Shown here one piece after another: positions 36,720 to 45,685 of a stretch of DNA of 64,000 nucleotides. The DNA comes from Bradyrhizobium sp. BTAi1 (lineage in GTDB: Bacteria; Pseudomonadota; Alphaproteobacteria; Rhizobiales; Xanthobacteraceae): positions 5,537,501 through 5,601,500 of the forward strand of contig NC_009485.1 in NCBI RefSeq assembly GCF_000015165.1, given 5' to 3'. The notes beneath the pieces were generated by a model. The model saw only the letters and a program-made list of their open reading frames with translations, was not told the DNA's origin and did no database searches. Position 1 is the first letter of the stretch, and each line of letters opens with the position of its first letter. Made by a program: the position numbers and the translations under genes.

Positions 36720-37495
36720 GCGCCCTGCTCCGCGGCGCGGTCCATCGCGCGCTCGAGCCGCGGCGTCACCCGCGTTTCCGTCAGCATCACGGCATCGGAG
36801 AACACGCGCCCCGTCGCCGCGTCCAGCATGTAGTACTGGATACGCACCAGGATCGAGCCGACGAGGCCGGCCAGCGTCGTGTACATCGCCACCGCCATGC
36901 CGTCGCTCATCAGCCCCATCGACGATTTCATCGCCAGCTTGTCGTTGACGTCGAGGCCGGCGATCGGCGCCAGCATGATGATGAAGCCGATGATGGTGCC
37001 GAGCAGGCCGAGCTTCATCAAAGTATCCGAGGCGAAGCCGCCGAAGCCGTTGGAGCCGCGCAGCCGGTCGGCCAGCGTGCGCAACAGCAGTGTCTGGTCG
37101 AGCCGCCCTGCCCCTTGCGTCCGCGCCTTGGTGACGAGGCTGTAAATGTGGTTGGTGACGAGCCCTTTGGGCAGCAATTGCGCATCGGGTTCGAGCGCGC
37201 GCTCGGCATCGGCCCCGATCAAGACCGCACGGCAGCGCCGCGCCGCATCCGCCTCGCGCGCGATCGCCCTCGTCCGCCAGAAGCAGTGACAGCAGGTCAC
37301 GAGATAGAGCACGGCGACGACGCTGGAGATGTAGGTACGGTCGGAGGCGACCATCAGATGGAAATAGCCGTAGCGCGCCAGCACCACGGCGGCGAACACG
37401 GTGAGCCCGGTAAAGATCATCCAGAGCAGCAGCGGACCGCGCTCGGCTGCGTCCCGCGCAGGTTCCACTCTGTCGGCACTGCTGACCACGCTCAT
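36716..37495 (-). CDS. MotA/TolQ/ExbB-like proton-channel protein
   Basis: 259 aa. An early helix (LLLWMIFTGLTVFAAVVLARYG), a second (SSVVAVLYLVTCCHCFW), a cytoplasmic loop, then the conserved channel block LMKLGLLGTIIGFIIMLAPIA and MSDGMAVAMYTTLAGLVGSILV typical of MotA/TolQ/ExbB. The ATG at 37495 has GGGGAG 7 nt upstream. No ExbD/TolR/MotB gene is present; two coupled genes of other type follow instead. It is divergent from a two-component system. Confidence 0.88.
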   Translation of the reverse strand: MSVVSSADRVEPARDAAERGPLLLWMIFTGLTVFAAVVLARYGYFHLMVASDRTYISSVVAVLYLVTCCHCFWRTRAIAREADAARRCRAVLIGADAERALEPDAQLLPKGLVTNHIYSLVTKARTQGAGRLDQTLLLRTLADRLRGSNGFGGFASDTLMKLGLLGTIIGFIIMLAPIAGLDVNDKLAMKSSMGLMSDGMAVAMYTTLAGLVGSILVRIQYYMLDAATGRVFSDAVMLTETRVTPRLERAMDRAAEQGA

Positions 37496-37691
37496 GCATG
37501 AACTCCCCGGTGACACGCCGTGACGGCCGGCGCCTTGACAGCGAAGTTAAGCAGAGCGGCGGAACAGCGTCCAAAGACATCTGCCTCGCTGCCCTTGGGA
37601 AAATTTCCCAAGCTTGCGCTTGCTGCAGTGCATTTGCTTGGCGGCGCAGCGGCACGTTGTTACGCTGCGGCCGAAGCCGTGGAGAGATCGC

Positions 37692-39050
37692 ATGCGTCTC
37701 GTGCTCCAGCTCATCGCCCGCCTGGCGCTGATCGTTCTGCTCTGCCTGGCGGCCGCAGCCATCTGGGTCACCGTCGACGCCTATCGCAGCGTCGATCGCG
37801 CCACCACGGCCTCCGCCGAACGCGTCTCACAGGCGCTGGAGGCGCTGTATTGGCGCGAGCTGCTGCTGCGCAGCAACCGGACGCGCGACCATCTGCTGCC
37901 GGTGCCGGACTGGCGCACGACCGAGACGATGAAGCTGATCGCGCCCGGCATCTGCGTGCAGTTCAAGCCGGAAGCCGCCTTCGAAAAGCCGCTGTGTGGC
38001 CAGAGCAAGGGCCTCGGCGCGGTGCCGCCGCGCTGGTTCTCAGGGCTGGTCGAGACGATCCTCGGCGATCACGCGGCGGTGGCGCAAGCAATCAGCGCAC
38101 GGGCGACGACGGCGGGAACCGTGTCGGCCGTGGCCGATCCTGATGCCGCGATCCAGCTCGCCTGGCTGCGCATCCAGGACAGTTTCGGCGTGGCGCTGGC
38201 GATGGCGGTTGCCATCGGTGTGCTCGCGTCGCTGGCGATCGCCCATGCGCTGGCGCCCGCGCGCAGCATCGTGCAGGCGTTGCGGCGTCTGGCCGAGGGC
38301 GAGCACCGCCCGGCGCTGCCGCGCTTCCGCTCGATGGAGCTCGCGATGATCGGCCGCGCGGTCTGCGAGCTCGGCGACCGGCTGGCGCAGGCCAATGAGC
38401 AGCGCGCGGCGTTGACCGAGCGCCTGCTCGACATCCGCGACGAGGAGCGGCGCGCGCTCGCCCGCGAGCTGCATGACGAGTTCGGCCAGAACCTCACCGC
38501 CATCCTCGCTTTCGCCTCGACGATCGAAAGCGCCGGCAAGGACCGCAACGACCAGATGGCGCAGGATGCGCGCATGATCACGCAGTCCGTCACCCATCTG
38601 ATGGCCTGCCTGCGCGGCACCTTGAGCCGGCTGCGCCGGCCGCTCGCCGAGGAGCTCGGCCTCGAAGCCGGCCTGGTGGCGCTGACGCAGAACTACCAGC
38701 ACGCGGCACGCCCCGCGATCCGGCTCGACCTGCACGGCGATCTCGCCGACATCCAGGGTCCGGTCGCGGTGACCGCCTATCGCATGGCGCAGGAATGCCT
38801 GACCAACGCCTTGCGTCACACCGATGCCAGCGAGGTGTCGCTGCGGGTCGAGCGGCGCCCCGGCCCTGACAGCGCGCTGCTGATCTCGATCGAGGATGAT
38901 GGCGGCGGCGACGCCACGCAGCTGGCGCAATCCTCCGGCTTCGGCCTCACCGGCATTCGCGAGCGTATCGCCGCCGTCGGCGGCTCGCTGTCGATCGCGC
39001 CGGCCGCCCGCGGGCTCAGCGTGTCGGCGACCATCCCGCTCGCGGCCTGA
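37692..39050 (+). CDS. Sensor histidine kinase, NarX/UhpB type (HisKA_3)
   Basis: A 452-aa membrane sensor. Helices at about 6-27 and 170-190 flank a periplasmic domain (with Cys in GICVQF and LCGQ). HAMP-like segment, then the HisKA_3 phospho-acceptor in RDEERRALARELHDEFGQNL and a compact ATPase domain (ECLTNALRHTDA, EDDGGGD, GFGLTGIRERI). The start has GGAGAG upstream. It pairs with the NarL-type regulator encoded 9 bp downstream. Confidence 0.93.
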   Translation: MRLVLQLIARLALIVLLCLAAAAIWVTVDAYRSVDRATTASAERVSQALEALYWRELLLRSNRTRDHLLPVPDWRTTETMKLIAPGICVQFKPEAAFEKPLCGQSKGLGAVPPRWFSGLVETILGDHAAVAQAISARATTAGTVSAVADPDAAIQLAWLRIQDSFGVALAMAVAIGVLASLAIAHALAPARSIVQALRRLAEGEHRPALPRFRSMELAMIGRAVCELGDRLAQANEQRAALTERLLDIRDEERRALARELHDEFGQNLTAILAFASTIESAGKDRNDQMAQDARMITQSVTHLMACLRGTLSRLRRPLAEELGLEAGLVALTQNYQHAARPAIRLDLHGDLADIQGPVAVTAYRMAQECLTNALRHTDASEVSLRVERRPGPDSALLISIEDDGGGDATQLAQSSGFGLTGIRERIAAVGGSLSIAPAARGLSVSATIPLAA

Positions 39051-39059
39051 GGTCACTGA

Positions 39060-39707
39060 ATGGCCGAGCCGACAGCAATTTCAATTCTGCTGGTCGACGA
39101 CCATCCGGTGGTGCGCCAGGGCTATCGCCGTGTGCTGGAAAGCCAGGACGGTTTTCGCGTGATCGCCGAGGCCGACAGCGCCGCCGCAGCCTATGCCGCG
39201 TTCAAGGTCCATGCGCCTGACGTGGTCGTGCTCGACATCTCGATGAAGGGCGCCAGCGGGCTGGAGGCGATCCGCAACATCCGCGCCCGCGACAACCGCG
39301 CCTGCATCCTGGTGTTCTCGATGCATGGCGAGGCGCCGCTGGTGAAGGCGGCGTTTGCGGCCGGCGCGAGCGGCTTCGTGACCAAGAGCAGCGAACCCTC
39401 CGCCCTGGTCCGCGCCATCCGCATGGTGATCAGCGGCGAGCGCGCGCTCAGCGACGACGTCGCTCATGTCCTGGCAGCCGACAGCCTCGATCCGATGCAG
39501 ACGGTGCTCGACCGCTTGGGTGAGCGCGAGATCGAGATCCTGCGCCAGCTCGCCTCGGGGCTGACCACCGAACAGATCGCCACCAATCTGCACCTCAGCG
39601 TCAAGACGGTGCAGAACTATCATTATCTGGTGAAGGCCAAGACCGGGCTGCAGACCGACGCGCAACTCGTGCGGCTGGCGGTGACCAGCGGCCTGACGGA
39701 TCTGTAG
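39060..39707 (+). CDS. NarL/FixJ-family response regulator
   Basis: A 215-aa regulator. Receiver domain with LLVDDHPVVRQGY, phospho-acceptor in VVVLDISMKG and Lys in GFVTKSS; a C-terminal LuxR-type HTH (LGEREIEILRQLASGLTTEQIATNLHLSVKTVQNYHY). It is the cognate partner of the preceding kinase. Target genes are unknown; the divergent ExbB-like module is a candidate. Confidence 0.94.
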   Translation: MAEPTAISILLVDDHPVVRQGYRRVLESQDGFRVIAEADSAAAAYAAFKVHAPDVVVLDISMKGASGLEAIRNIRARDNRACILVFSMHGEAPLVKAAFAAGASGFVTKSSEPSALVRAIRMVISGERALSDDVAHVLAADSLDPMQTVLDRLGEREIEILRQLASGLTTEQIATNLHLSVKTVQNYHYLVKAKTGLQTDAQLVRLAVTSGLTDL

Positions 39708-39756
39708 CGGAGTTCATCCTAGCACGCCGGTCGTTGGCAGGCGACGTTTCTCAACC

Positions 39757-39850
39757 CGTCATTGCGAGCGCAGCGGCGCAGCCAAGCAATCGAGAGTCAC
39801 GCCCACCCCTTGGACACCCCTTGGATTGCGTCGCTGCGCGCGCAATGACG
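39757..39850. repeat. Dispersed palindromic repeat, family 1
   Basis: Outer arms CGTCATTGCGAGCG and CGCGCAATGACG; inner AAGCAATC and GGATTGCGT. It lies between the convergent response regulator and TetR genes and may terminate both. Confidence 0.8.
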
Positions 39851-39925
39851 TTGTAAGGAGAGTGTCGCCACACGGACATCGGACGCCTGCAGCGAGCGCT
39901 CACCGACAGGTCTCGTGCCCGTCGG

Positions 39926-40513
39926 CTATCGCGCCTGCAATCCGCGCAACAACAGGGTCAGAACGGCATCGACCCGGGCCGAGCAGGTGCATTCGCCCCA
40001 CTCGTCGGCGTGAGCCGGATGATGGAAGCTCCTGGTCGCGTCGAAGATCGCAGCGGCCGCAGTTTTCGGATCGGCGACCTCGAACGCGCCCTGGGCGACG
40101 CCTTCGGCAATGATGCCCTCGACCTGGGCGATCAGATCCTGCTTGTGCGCCTTGACCACCGAACACGCCTCGCGCGCCAGGGTCAGATAGGTGGCGAACA
40201 TCTCGGGGTCTTCGCAGACCCGCTTGTGCTTGGCGCCGAACAGCTCGCGCAGCCAGCGCTCCAGCTTGGCCGGGGCCGGCCCCGGCTCGGCGGCGATCTG
40301 CGCCAGCGGCTTGCTGACGCGCTCGAGCCAGCGTTTCGCCACTGCCTCACGCAGCGACGCCTTGCTCGGAAAATGACGGTAGACGGAGCCGTGGCTGACA
40401 TCGAGCGCCCTTGCGACGTCGACGACCGTCGCTTTGGCGAGCCCGTAACGGCGCAACACGTCCTCGGTGACTTCGAGGATGCGCTCGGATGTCAGAACCA
40501 CGGCCTCATTCAT
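39926..40513 (-). CDS. TetR-family repressor
   Basis: 195 aa. HTH covering about residues 8-55 (ERILEVTEDVLRRYGLAKATV, then LDVSHGSVYRHFPSKASLREA). The C-terminal ligand domain has a Cys pair near the end (GECTCSARV). Its ATG overlaps the stop of an upstream 57-aa gene by 4 bp (ATGA), so both are made from one transcript. A long palindrome about 250 bp upstream of the ATG is its probable operator. Confidence 0.92.
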   Translation of the reverse strand: MNEAVVLTSERILEVTEDVLRRYGLAKATVVDVARALDVSHGSVYRHFPSKASLREAVAKRWLERVSKPLAQIAAEPGPAPAKLERWLRELFGAKHKRVCEDPEMFATYLTLAREACSVVKAHKQDLIAQVEGIIAEGVAQGAFEVADPKTAAAAIFDATRSFHHPAHADEWGECTCSARVDAVLTLLLRGLQAR

Positions 40514-40683
40514 GCGTGCACCATATCGGCATCCGCCGGATGCGCTTTGATCTGGATCGGCTTAGCCGTCGCGGTGGCCGGATCAGCCCCCAACCGGGCC
40601 GCCTGGGCCTCCAGATGACGGGCGATCTGCTGATTCAACCAGTCCTGGAATTGGGTGTGCAATAGTCGCTTTTCAATCTTCAT
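40510..40683 (-). CDS. Small helical protein coupled to TetR (57 aa)
   Basis: Starts MKIEKRLLHTQFQDWLNQQI and continues with Ala/Gln/Leu-rich helical sequence, then an Ala/Pro-rich tail ending ADADMVHA. AAGGA lies about 8 nt upstream. The TGA stop overlaps the ATG of the TetR gene, strong evidence that this short frame is real and translated. No family is recognised; it is soluble with no signal. It could modulate the regulator or be a small stress protein (guess). Confidence 0.65.
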   Translation of the reverse strand: MKIEKRLLHTQFQDWLNQQIARHLEAQAARLGADPATATAKPIQIKAHPADADMVHA

Positions 40684-40760
40684 CGAAGCGGTCCTTCGCA
40701 GTTCAAACCGCTGAACCCATGGTCAGACAGTAATCCTTCGCTGAGATCAACATACACCGT

Positions 40761-40792
40761 CTCGCTGACAGATTTCAATATCTGTCAGCGAG
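40761..40792. promoter_or_regulatory. Long palindromic operator (13-bp perfect arms)
   Basis: CTCGCTGACAGAT (40761-40773) and ATCTGTCAGCGAG (40780-40792) are exact inverse copies around TTCAAT. The core TGACAGAT/ATCTGTCA is TetR-operator-like. It lies about 80 bp upstream of the small gene heading the TetR transcript and about 165 bp upstream of purB. Confidence 0.7.
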
Positions 40793-40955
40793 ATTCTCAA
40801 AAATTGGTATCACAATCCCGTTTTCAGCCACCCCACCCCGCCGTCACCCACCGTTTGTGTCGCGAACATCCCTCTGCTAAGGCACGGCGTAAAACGCTGC
40901 CGGGGCCGCTTTGGCCGCTTCCGGCCCGCCTTCCCTCCCGCCTGGAGCGCCATCG

Positions 40956-42263
40956 ATGATCCCCCGCTATACCCGCCCCGAAATGGCCTCGATCTGGGAG
41001 CCGCAGACCCGGTTCAAGATCTGGTTCGAGATCGAGGCGCATGCGGCGGACGCGCTGGCCGAGTTCGGCGTGATCCCGAAGGACGCCGCCAAGACGATCT
41101 GGGCCAAGGCCAAGGACGCCACTTTCGACGTCGCCCGCATCGACGAGATCGAGCGCGAGACCAAGCACGACGTCATCGCCTTCCTCACCCATCTCGCCGA
41201 GATCGTCGGCCCTGAGGCGCGCTTCGTGCACCAGGGCATGACGTCGTCGGACGTGCTCGACACCTGCCTGAACGTGCAGCTGACGCGCGCCGCCGACCTG
41301 CTGCTGGCCGATCTCGACCGCGTGCTGGCCGCGCTCAAGACGCGCGCCTTCGAGCACAAGATGACGCCGACCATCGGCCGCTCGCACGGCATCCATGCCG
41401 AGCCGGTCACCTTCGGCCTCAAGCTCGCTTATGCCTATGCCGAGTTCAGCCGCGCCCGCGAGCGCCTGGTCGCGGCCCGCAAGGAGGTCGCGACCTGCGC
41501 CATTTCCGGCGCCGTCGGCACCTTCGCCCAGATTGACCCGCGCGTCGAGGAGCACGTCGCCAAGGCGATGGGCCTCAGCCCCGAGCCGATCTCGACGCAG
41601 GTCATCCCGCGCGACCGCCACGCGATGTTCTTCGCCACGCTCGGCGTGATCGCCTCCTCGGTCGAACGCTTCGCCACCGAGGTCCGCCACCTGCAGCGCA
41701 CGGAAGTGCTGGAAGCCGAGGAGTTCTTCTCCGAGGGGCAGAAGGGCTCCTCCGCGATGCCGCACAAGCGCAACCCGGTGCTGTCGGAGAATCTCACCGG
41801 CCTCGCCCGCATGGTGCGCGCCTATGTGACGCCGGCGATGGAGAACGTCGTGCTCTGGCACGAGCGCGACATCTCGCATTCCTCGGTCGAGCGCATGATC
41901 GGCCCCGACGCCACGGTGACGCTCGATTTCGCGCTGGTGCGCCTCGCCGGCCTGGTCGAGAAGCTCCTGGTCTATCCCGCCAACATGGCAAAGAACCTCG
42001 ACAGGCTCGGCGGCCTGGTCCACTCGCAGCGCCTCTTGATCGCGCTGACGCAAAAGGGCGCCAGCCGCGAGGACTCCTACAAGCTGGTCCAGCGCAACGC
42101 GATGCCGGTGTGGCGCGGCGAAGGTGACTTCAAGACCTTGCTGAAGGCCGATGCCGACGTGAAGAAATATCTCACGGACGCCGAGATCGACGAGCAGTTC
42201 GACCTCGGCTACCACCTCAAGCACGTCGACACGATCTTCCGCCGCGTGTTCGGCGAAGGCTGA
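40956..42263 (+). CDS. purB: Adenylosuccinate lyase
   Basis: A 435-aa fumarase-superfamily enzyme of purine synthesis, acting on SAICAR and adenylosuccinate. Motifs are TSSDVLDT (binding), GRSHGIHAEPVTFG and the signature loop SSAMPHKRNPV. The Met at 40956 (MIPRYTRPEMA) has GGAG 8 nt upstream; the upstream Ala/Pro-rich residues are not family-like. It ends 5 bp before the convergent DUF2235 gene. Confidence 0.97.
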   Translation: MIPRYTRPEMASIWEPQTRFKIWFEIEAHAADALAEFGVIPKDAAKTIWAKAKDATFDVARIDEIERETKHDVIAFLTHLAEIVGPEARFVHQGMTSSDVLDTCLNVQLTRAADLLLADLDRVLAALKTRAFEHKMTPTIGRSHGIHAEPVTFGLKLAYAYAEFSRARERLVAARKEVATCAISGAVGTFAQIDPRVEEHVAKAMGLSPEPISTQVIPRDRHAMFFATLGVIASSVERFATEVRHLQRTEVLEAEEFFSEGQKGSSAMPHKRNPVLSENLTGLARMVRAYVTPAMENVVLWHERDISHSSVERMIGPDATVTLDFALVRLAGLVEKLLVYPANMAKNLDRLGGLVHSQRLLIALTQKGASREDSYKLVQRNAMPVWRGEGDFKTLLKADADVKKYLTDAEIDEQFDLGYHLKHVDTIFRRVFGEG

Positions 42264-42268
42264 AGAGC

Positions 42269-44707
42269 CTATTGCTCGGTCGCCTTCCGGCGCAGCGACA
42301 CCGTAGCGCTGCCGTGGTTGTTGTCGTAGAACGCGTGCCAGAACCACGGCAGGAAGATCGAGGTGTCGTTGACATAGACGAACACCTCGCCGTTGCTGCG
42401 GGCGATGAACTCGGCGGTCCAGCGACTGGCGTTCGCCGGATCCTGCTTGAATTCCGGCAGATGCTCCTCCAGCCCGGTGCCGCCGACCCGGACGATCGGC
42501 GCGAACCAGTTCGACCAGATCAGCCGCTTGAACGGGATGCCCGGCACCTGGGCCAGCGTCCCGTATCCGAAGCCGGTGGGTGACGCCGGAATCTCGGCAT
42601 CCGACCACGGCGTCGCGACATCCAGCGTGATCACATAAGTCTCGTCCTGGGCAACGCTCAGTCCGGTCGCGTAGCAGAGCTGGCTGGTCTCGAAGCCATT
42701 CTTGTAGCGCACGCTCTTCCTGGCCTCGATCGGCGTATCACCGACCTCAATGCCTTCGCCCGTCCCCTTGCAGAACAGGCCGAGCGTGTTGGCGGTGCCG
42801 AATGCGAGCCACCAGAACAGCCACCACATGATCGCGGTTGGAAAGATCCAATGCGTGAGCACGTAGAAGAACGCCTTGTAGATGCCAAGCCGTCGCAGGC
42901 GATAGACCGCGCTGTGCCAGCCGCTGAGCGCCGGAAAAGTGTGAGGCTCATGCCAGGCGATGCGCGCGACGTCGCGCAGCGATTGCTGCAGCCTCGTGCC
43001 CCACAGGCTCAGCACGGCGAGCACGATGACACCGATCAGAACGAACCCCGGGCCGTCGCGGAACGCCACGAACCAGGGATCAAGCAGCTTCGGCAGGAAC
43101 GACGCCGCGGCATTGACGATCGGATTCACATAGGGACCGAAGGTGTCGTGTCCGAAGCGTGGCGCATAGATCACGAACAGGGGAATCGCCGCTACGAACA
43201 GCAGCGCGAACATCGTCGAGAAATAGACCACGCGCCGCAGCCAGACCCAGTTCCAGACGTCGTCCTGCACCTTCGATCGCGCGGCGCCCGGGTCCGCCGG
43301 GTGCAATGTATCGACCGGCGTGTCGGTCGCGTCGGTGACGCGGTAGGTCTTCGGCACCACCACCGGAACGTAGCGATCGGTGCCCGTTGCGATGCGTTCG
43401 AACACGGTGCGATGGATCGTCGGCTTTGGCGGCGGCAGCACCGTCTGCGACATGCTGGGATGCAGATCGGCGAGAATCTCGACCTGCGGATCGGGCTGTT
43501 TCCTGATCAGGCGCCAGACGCGCTTGACGTCGGCACGAAACGACAATTTGTACGGCGGCGCCGCATAGATCTCCAGGAGATTGCGCGGCTTATAGCGGTA
43601 ATAGGCCGCGAGCCCCTCGCGCGAATTGTTGAGCTTGTCGTTGGCGTCAATCTCGGGGTCGTAGAGCACCCGGCGTCGTTCGTCGAGATAGATCAGGCCA
43701 TACGCCTTGGCGCGGTCGAGCATCCAGTCGAGCGTCACATAGGACAGCCCATCCTGCGGATAGCCGCCGCCGATGTCGGAATGCACGCCGGTGAACCAGA
43801 CCTGGCTGATGCGCTCGCGGTCGCGCGGCGGCAAATCGGTGCGCAGCCGCGGCGCCGGCTCGGCAAGCTTCGCCGCCGCGCTGCGCGGATCATGGTCGAT
43901 GTCGAACAGCCAGTCGGTCTTGTCGGGCCTGCCGTCAACGACGGCCCGGGCGCGCACATAGCGCTCGTCCCAGATCACCGGCCGGAACGCGTCACGCTCC
44001 TCCTCCAATGCGAGCGCATGGCAGGCCCGATGGATCTTGGCGCTCATGAACCGGTCGGGCATCGAGAGCGGCCAGACCCAGTAGTCGATCGCCCGGATCA
44101 TTTCCTCGATCGGTCCGCCATAGGCATCGACCGTGTCCCAGATGCCGACGAAGTGCACGCTCTCCACCTCGATCGGCGGCGGCTCGGGCAACAGACCGCG
44201 CCAGCTGCGGAGCTCCCGGATGCCCCAGTCGCGAATGCCGCGCAGATCGAGTCCGATCTTGCCGAGATATTTCAGGATGCCGCTGTTGTAGCGTTGGCGG
44301 TAGCGGCGATAGGCATCGCCGGCGAAGCGCGCCAGATCGGCCTCGTTGTTGTTGTAGTCGACAAGCCCCTGCCCCGCGATCATCGCCGCCACGATGCGGA
44401 TGGTGAAGGCGCCGCGGCTGAAGCCGAAGCAGTAGATGCGATCGCCGGGACGGTAGTTGCGGCAGCAGAAGCTGTAGAGCGCGATCACGTTGCGCTTCAG
44501 GCCGAAGCCGAAGATGCCGCCAAGCGCCGCGAACAGCTTGAACGACGACGTACCGACGCCGTCATCATAGAATGCAATCTGCCGGCCCGGATCACGCAGG
44601 TCCAGGAGCTGGAACAGCCGCCAGACATTGGTCTTGAACACAGCCTTGGCGCTGTTGCCGGTCCCATCCGACAGCAGCACGATATTTCTCGGCGCAGCGT
44701 TGGACAT
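42269..44707 (-). CDS. DUF2235 alpha/beta hydrolase with membrane segments
   Basis: 812 aa. The first about 380 residues are the DUF2235 hydrolase domain: LLSDGTGNS, the Ser elbow FGFSRGAFTIR, and WFTGVHSDIGGGYP with a likely catalytic Asp/His. The domain includes phospholipases of the Tle1 type. After a linker, three to four helices follow (VYFSTMFALLFVAAIPLFVI, FVLIGVIVLAVLSLW, IFPTAIMWWLFWWLAF) and a beta-rich tail. The membrane part is unlike classical secreted effectors, and no type VI genes lie nearby. The ATG at 44707 has a G-rich ribosome site. Confidence 0.85.
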   Translation of the reverse strand: MSNAAPRNIVLLSDGTGNSAKAVFKTNVWRLFQLLDLRDPGRQIAFYDDGVGTSSFKLFAALGGIFGFGLKRNVIALYSFCCRNYRPGDRIYCFGFSRGAFTIRIVAAMIAGQGLVDYNNNEADLARFAGDAYRRYRQRYNSGILKYLGKIGLDLRGIRDWGIRELRSWRGLLPEPPPIEVESVHFVGIWDTVDAYGGPIEEMIRAIDYWVWPLSMPDRFMSAKIHRACHALALEEERDAFRPVIWDERYVRARAVVDGRPDKTDWLFDIDHDPRSAAAKLAEPAPRLRTDLPPRDRERISQVWFTGVHSDIGGGYPQDGLSYVTLDWMLDRAKAYGLIYLDERRRVLYDPEIDANDKLNNSREGLAAYYRYKPRNLLEIYAAPPYKLSFRADVKRVWRLIRKQPDPQVEILADLHPSMSQTVLPPPKPTIHRTVFERIATGTDRYVPVVVPKTYRVTDATDTPVDTLHPADPGAARSKVQDDVWNWVWLRRVVYFSTMFALLFVAAIPLFVIYAPRFGHDTFGPYVNPIVNAAASFLPKLLDPWFVAFRDGPGFVLIGVIVLAVLSLWGTRLQQSLRDVARIAWHEPHTFPALSGWHSAVYRLRRLGIYKAFFYVLTHWIFPTAIMWWLFWWLAFGTANTLGLFCKGTGEGIEVGDTPIEARKSVRYKNGFETSQLCYATGLSVAQDETYVITLDVATPWSDAEIPASPTGFGYGTLAQVPGIPFKRLIWSNWFAPIVRVGGTGLEEHLPEFKQDPANASRWTAEFIARSNGEVFVYVNDTSIFLPWFWHAFYDNNHGSATVSLRRKATEQ

Positions 44708-45016
44708 GAGGCCCCCCGACCAGAATGTCGTGTCGAGCTTGGTCCCCAATTGCAGGAAAAGCAAGACACAATCATTGAGCGAGGGGCGACACCGTCATGA
44801 GCGGCCACCGCCGGCGCGCCTCCCAATCGCGCCCGCCGCAAGGGCGGATCATGCGAGCCCTCTGCCGAGACGACCCATGCCAGGCGCATCACCCAAAAAT
44901 GATCGCAAGACCTCCTCATCCAGTTGCCGCGCCGCGCGCCGTCGACCTCTGGTCCTTCGACAACGTGGACGCGTCGCTCTATCCAGGCGCCTGCTTTGTC
45001 CAGGCGAGATGCAATC
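44708..45016. other. Divergent intergenic region
   Basis: About 310 bp between the divergent DUF2235 and cytochrome b561 genes. It contains an open frame at 44797-45024 with GAGGGG upstream, but its sequence is Arg/Pro-rich and overlaps the cytochrome start, so I do not call it a gene. Confidence 0.35.
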
Positions 45017-45559
45017 GTGACTGAAACGAATAAAGCCTATGATCCCCTGCTACGATGGATCCATTGGGTCACAGCCGTGCTGTTCATCGCAGCCATGCTG
45101 ATCGGGCTGTATTGCGGCCTGCAGCCCGCGGGAACGTCGCCGCGCCGCGAATTGCTGGAGATCCACAAATCGCTCGGCATCACGCTGTTTCTGCTGACGC
45201 TGCTTCGCGTGGTCGTGAGGTCGAGAACCACGGCACCGCCAGCGCCTGCCACATTCGGTCCGCTCGTCCGGGCGCTCTCACAGCTCAATCATTGGGCGCT
45301 CTATGCGCTGCTGCTGATCATGCCGGTGACCGGCTACATGTTCTCGTCGGCCGGCGGCTACTCGCTGCGCTATTTCTGGACCTTCAGCTGGCCGCGTCTA
45401 TTCGCCGGCGACAAGGCGATCGCCCATGCCGGCGAGATCGCGCATGATACGTTGGCCTATCTGGTCTATCTCGTGATCGGCCTGCACATCGCGGCGACGC
45501 TCTGGCACGCGTTCATCGTCAAGGACGAGACACTGGCCCGGATGTGGCCGCGGCGGTGA
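45017..45559 (+). CDS. Cytochrome b561
   Basis: A 180-aa inner-membrane dihaem protein of the bacterial b561 (CybB) type: four helices with haem ligand histidines in RWIHWVTA, LEIHKSLG, LNHWALYALLLIMPVTGY and LVIGLHIAATLWHAF. It moves electrons between the quinone pool and periplasmic acceptors. The GTG at 45017 was chosen since no better start exists; the ribosome site is weak. Confidence 0.93.
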   Translation: MTETNKAYDPLLRWIHWVTAVLFIAAMLIGLYCGLQPAGTSPRRELLEIHKSLGITLFLLTLLRVVVRSRTTAPPAPATFGPLVRALSQLNHWALYALLLIMPVTGYMFSSAGGYSLRYFWTFSWPRLFAGDKAIAHAGEIAHDTLAYLVYLVIGLHIAATLWHAFIVKDETLARMWPRR

Positions 45560-45570
45560 AAGGAGGTGCT

Positions 45571-45600
45571 GTAGCCCGGATGAGCGCAGCGACATCCGGG
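45571..45600. repeat. Palindromic repeat, family 2
   Basis: GTAGCCCGGATG, a short loop, then CATCCGGG (arms CCCGGATG / CATCCGGG). It lies in the convergent gap between cytochrome b561 and ftsH. Confidence 0.75.
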
Positions 45601-45639
45601 GTCATCGCAGCACCGCGTGAGACCCTGCATGTCGCTGTC

Positions 45640-45662
45640 GCCGACGCCCTCCGGGCGTCGGC
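45640..45662. terminator. Hairpin between cytochrome b561 and ftsH
   Basis: GCCGACGCCC and GGGCGTCGGC pair perfectly over 10 bp around TCC. It lies 24 bp beyond the ftsH stop and is likely a bidirectional terminator; no long T-run. Confidence 0.65.
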
Positions 45663-45685
45663 TATCGCTCATGCAGACGACGAAC

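Noticed and set aside
40701..40716. GTTCA-N6-TGAAC inverted repeat before the 57-aa gene
   Set aside because: Arms of only 5 bp; the palindrome at 40761 is a far better operator candidate.
43365..43388. GGAAC-N15-CGTT inside the DUF2235 gene
   Set aside because: The spacer is one short and it lies within a coding region on the opposite strand.
44797..45024. 75-aa frame upstream of cytochrome b561
   Set aside because: It has a fair ribosome site but an Arg/Pro-rich composition, and it overlaps the cytochrome start; no family.
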